From NCBI GenBank assembly GCA_902783095.1, contig CACZPX010000030.1, forward strand, positions 1 to 9,454: DNA of 9,454 nt. Reading direction: 5' to 3'. The notes under the pieces were generated by a model, which saw only the letters and a list, made by a program, of their open reading frames with translations, did no database searches and had not been told where the DNA came from. The position numbers and the translations under genes were made by a program. Of this stretch, positions 8,166 through 9,454 are shown piece by piece (the first letter of the stretch is position 1; every line of letters starts with the position of its first letter). This DNA is from an uncultured Lachnospiraceae bacterium (lineage in GTDB: Bacteria; Bacillota; Clostridia; Lachnospirales; Lachnospiraceae).

Positions 8166-8188
8166 GAGCTGCCGGCCAGCGGCAGCTC
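8166..8188 (-). other. Intergenic hairpin between C39-like and M3 genes
   Basis: A perfect 9-bp GC-rich stem (8166-8174 with 8180-8188) with a 5-nt loop fills the 75-nt gap between the two genes; it can extend by one G-T and one G-C pair in the minus-strand transcript. No proper T tract follows on the minus strand, where the sequence runs into an A-rich stretch and the M3 ribosome site. It may be a weak terminator, an attenuator or an mRNA-stabilising stem. I see no convincing promoter in the gap. Confidence 0.5.
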
Positions 8189-8215
8189 CCTTTCTCACAT
8201 TTTGGAACGGTCGAT

Positions 8216-9454
8216 TTACTCCGCCGTCTCCGTCTGATCCTCAGGAACTTCTGCGGCATCTTCCTGTGCGGCAGTCGTCTCCTCGGCCACAGGTTCTTCC
8301 GTCTCCGGCGCAGGTGCTTCCGTGGTCTCTTCCTCCGTCACGGCCTCTTCCGTCTCCGGAGCAACCGCTTCCGTGGTCTCTTCCTCCGTCACGGTCTCTT
8401 CCGTCTCCGGAACAACCGCTTCCGTGGTCTCTTCCTCCGTCAGGGCCTCTTCCGTCTCCGGTGCGGGCGCTTCCGTGGTCTCTTCCTCCGTCAGGGTTTC
8501 TTCCGTCTCCGGAACAGCACTCGATTCGGGAACCTCAGAAATCTTCTCTGTTTCCTCCGGCTGTAATGCACCGTCCTTCAAATCCAGCTTCACGGTCTCT
8601 TCTCCTGTAACGCCGCTGTAAGAGGCGTCAACCGTACCGTCGGAAGTTTTCATCATCACCTCATAAGCCTGTCCCGCTGCCGCATCAATCTGCACGGATG
8701 CAAAAGAATCGTTGGCATTGATCAGAGCTGCCACCGAAGCATCAGCCGCCTGTACGGATACCGTCCCTGTAGTAGTACTGATCTCAAAGGACTCCATCAG
8801 AAGATCACGGTTTACGATCTGTACCGCTCTGTCCGGAAGCGTTACGTAGAAACGTTGTGTCTCCACATCGATCGGGATAAAGCGCTGTACTTTGCTGTCA
8901 TGGCTGGTCAAAACACCGTCACGCATAGCGGCTAACAGGTTTCCATCCATGTCAAGTACATCGAAGTTCGCGGAATTGGTAGCCGCAGTGCTGAAAACCA
9001 CGTTGTTGCCGCGGTTGCTCCAGTCCTTTTGATAGGTAGAGTACGGCACATATGTGATGTAGCTGCCGTAGTAATTGCTGCCCCAGTTTTCCATATCGTT
9101 CATACAATAGTACCAACCGGTAACTGTTCCGCTACTGTTGGTATATAACGTGATATAACGGGCTTCGTTGGGGAAGTTAGGGTCATAGATATTCAGCTTT
9201 GACGTATATGTGTCCACCTTGGTCACAGCGTAGCCCAGCAATGCATGACCGCCGCCCTCGCCAAAGGCACAAATAATCACTGGTTTGCCGGTATTCTTGA
9301 CCTGTTTCACCGCCTTTACCATACCACTGTAATCGTTATAGTTCGCATTAATAGCAGTCCGGGCCCTCGTTGTATACTGCGTGATCTGCATAGCTTCGAT
9401 CAGATCCCGGAAATACATGCCGTACTTGCTGCTATAACTGTAGATACCCAGATC
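8216..9454 (-). CDS. Secreted C39-like (papain-fold) cysteine peptidase-type protein with acidic repeat tail (5' partial)
   Basis: The frame stays open to the window edge, so the N-terminus (signal peptide and presumed catalytic Cys) is missing; 412 residues are visible. Counting from the edge, GEGGGHALLGYAV contains the candidate catalytic His70, and LNIYDPNFPNEARYI carries Asp91, the His-strand-Asp/Asn pattern seen at the end of Peptidase_C39_2-like domains. A middle region (about 120-300) rich in Thr, Ser, Val and Asp looks like beta-structured surface domains that I do not recognise. The C-terminus is an acidic Glu/Thr/Pro/Ala tail with four 17-residue repeats and a degraded fifth. No LPXTG motif or membrane anchor follows, so the tail ends freely. 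Whether it is an active peptidase or only a fold relative cannot be decided without the Cys. Base composition of the upstream part is clearly lower in G+C than its neighbours. Confidence 0.72.
   Translation of the reverse strand, partial: DLGIYSYSSKYGMYFRDLIEAMQITQYTTRARTAINANYNDYSGMVKAVKQVKNTGKPVIICAFGEGGGHALLGYAVTKVDTYTSKLNIYDPNFPNEARYITLYTNSSGTVTGWYYCMNDMENWGSNYYGSYITYVPYSTYQKDWSNRGNNVVFSTAATNSANFDVLDMDGNLLAAMRDGVLTSHDSKVQRFIPIDVETQRFYVTLPDRAVQIVNRDLLMESFEISTTTGTVSVQAADASVAALINANDSFASVQIDAAAGQAYEVMMKTSDGTVDASYSGVTGEETVKLDLKDGALQPEETEKISEVPESSAVPETEETLTEEETTEAPAPETEEALTEEETTEAVVPETEETVTEEETTEAVAPETEEAVTEEETTEAPAPETEEPVAEETTAAQEDAAEVPEDQTETAE
8276..8512 (-). repeat. In-frame 51-nt tandem repeats encoding an acidic 17-residue unit
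   Basis: Four full units lie at 8309-8512, each encoding the pattern PETEE(T/A)(L/V)TEEETTEAxx, where xx is PA, VV, VA and PA in order. A shortened fifth unit (PETEEPVAEETTA) covers 8276-8308. The units are nearly identical at the DNA level: a 25-nt block is the same in all four. Differences cluster at two spots, the (T/A)(L/V) pair and the last three residues. This suggests recent expansion by slippage or unequal recombination; copy number may vary between strains. Confidence 0.93.

Noticed and set aside
8309..8512. CRISPR-like appearance of the 51-nt periodic sequence
   Set aside because: The repeats are contiguous, in frame and protein-coding, without unique spacers.
7196..8566. Plus-strand open frame of 456 codons opposite the M3 and C39-like genes
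   Set aside because: Its Arg/Leu/Phe-rich repeats are the reverse complement of the acidic repeats, and it covers the M3 active-site gene.

Overview
The window looks like chromosomal DNA from a GC-rich member of the Firmicutes, most likely a gut Clostridia-type anaerobe (inference). The reasons are strong AGGAGG-type ribosome binding sites, tightly packed operons, a TTG start, a BMP-type nucleoside ABC transporter, an M3 oligoendopeptidase and a Cys-lipidated surface protein. No rRNA, tRNA, CRISPR array, transposase or phage gene was seen.

Left half, plus strand (1-4685): an ABC transporter operon of the BMP/NupNOPQ type. It runs substrate-binding protein (5' end outside the window), a hairpin resembling a terminator or attenuator, a double-NBD ATPase starting at TTG, and two permeases. 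The last three genes overlap or nearly abut (11-nt overlap, then an ATGA overlap), so they are probably translated from one message. Characterised relatives import purine nucleosides or related small molecules; the exact substrate cannot be read from the sequence. The operon ends in a strong nested hairpin (4703-4760).

Right half, minus strand (9454 to 4800), convergent with the transporter: three genes that all look like peptidases. In transcription order they are (i) the C-terminal part of a secreted papain/C39-like protein with an acidic 17-residue tandem repeat tail, (ii) a complete M3-family oligoendopeptidase with HELGH and the downstream Glu, and (iii) a lipoprotein with HETNH and a WLTESAAE segment, probably an uncharacterised gluzincin-type metalloprotein. 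Genes (ii) and (iii) are 2 nt apart. Genes (i) and (ii) are 75 nt apart with a hairpin between them.

Together the window suggests nutrient scavenging: nucleoside uptake on one strand and peptide degradation on the other. There is no evidence that the two halves form one system. The most unusual items are the HETNH lipoprotein, the modular acidic repeats of the C39-like protein, and the lower G+C of that gene's catalytic and middle part.
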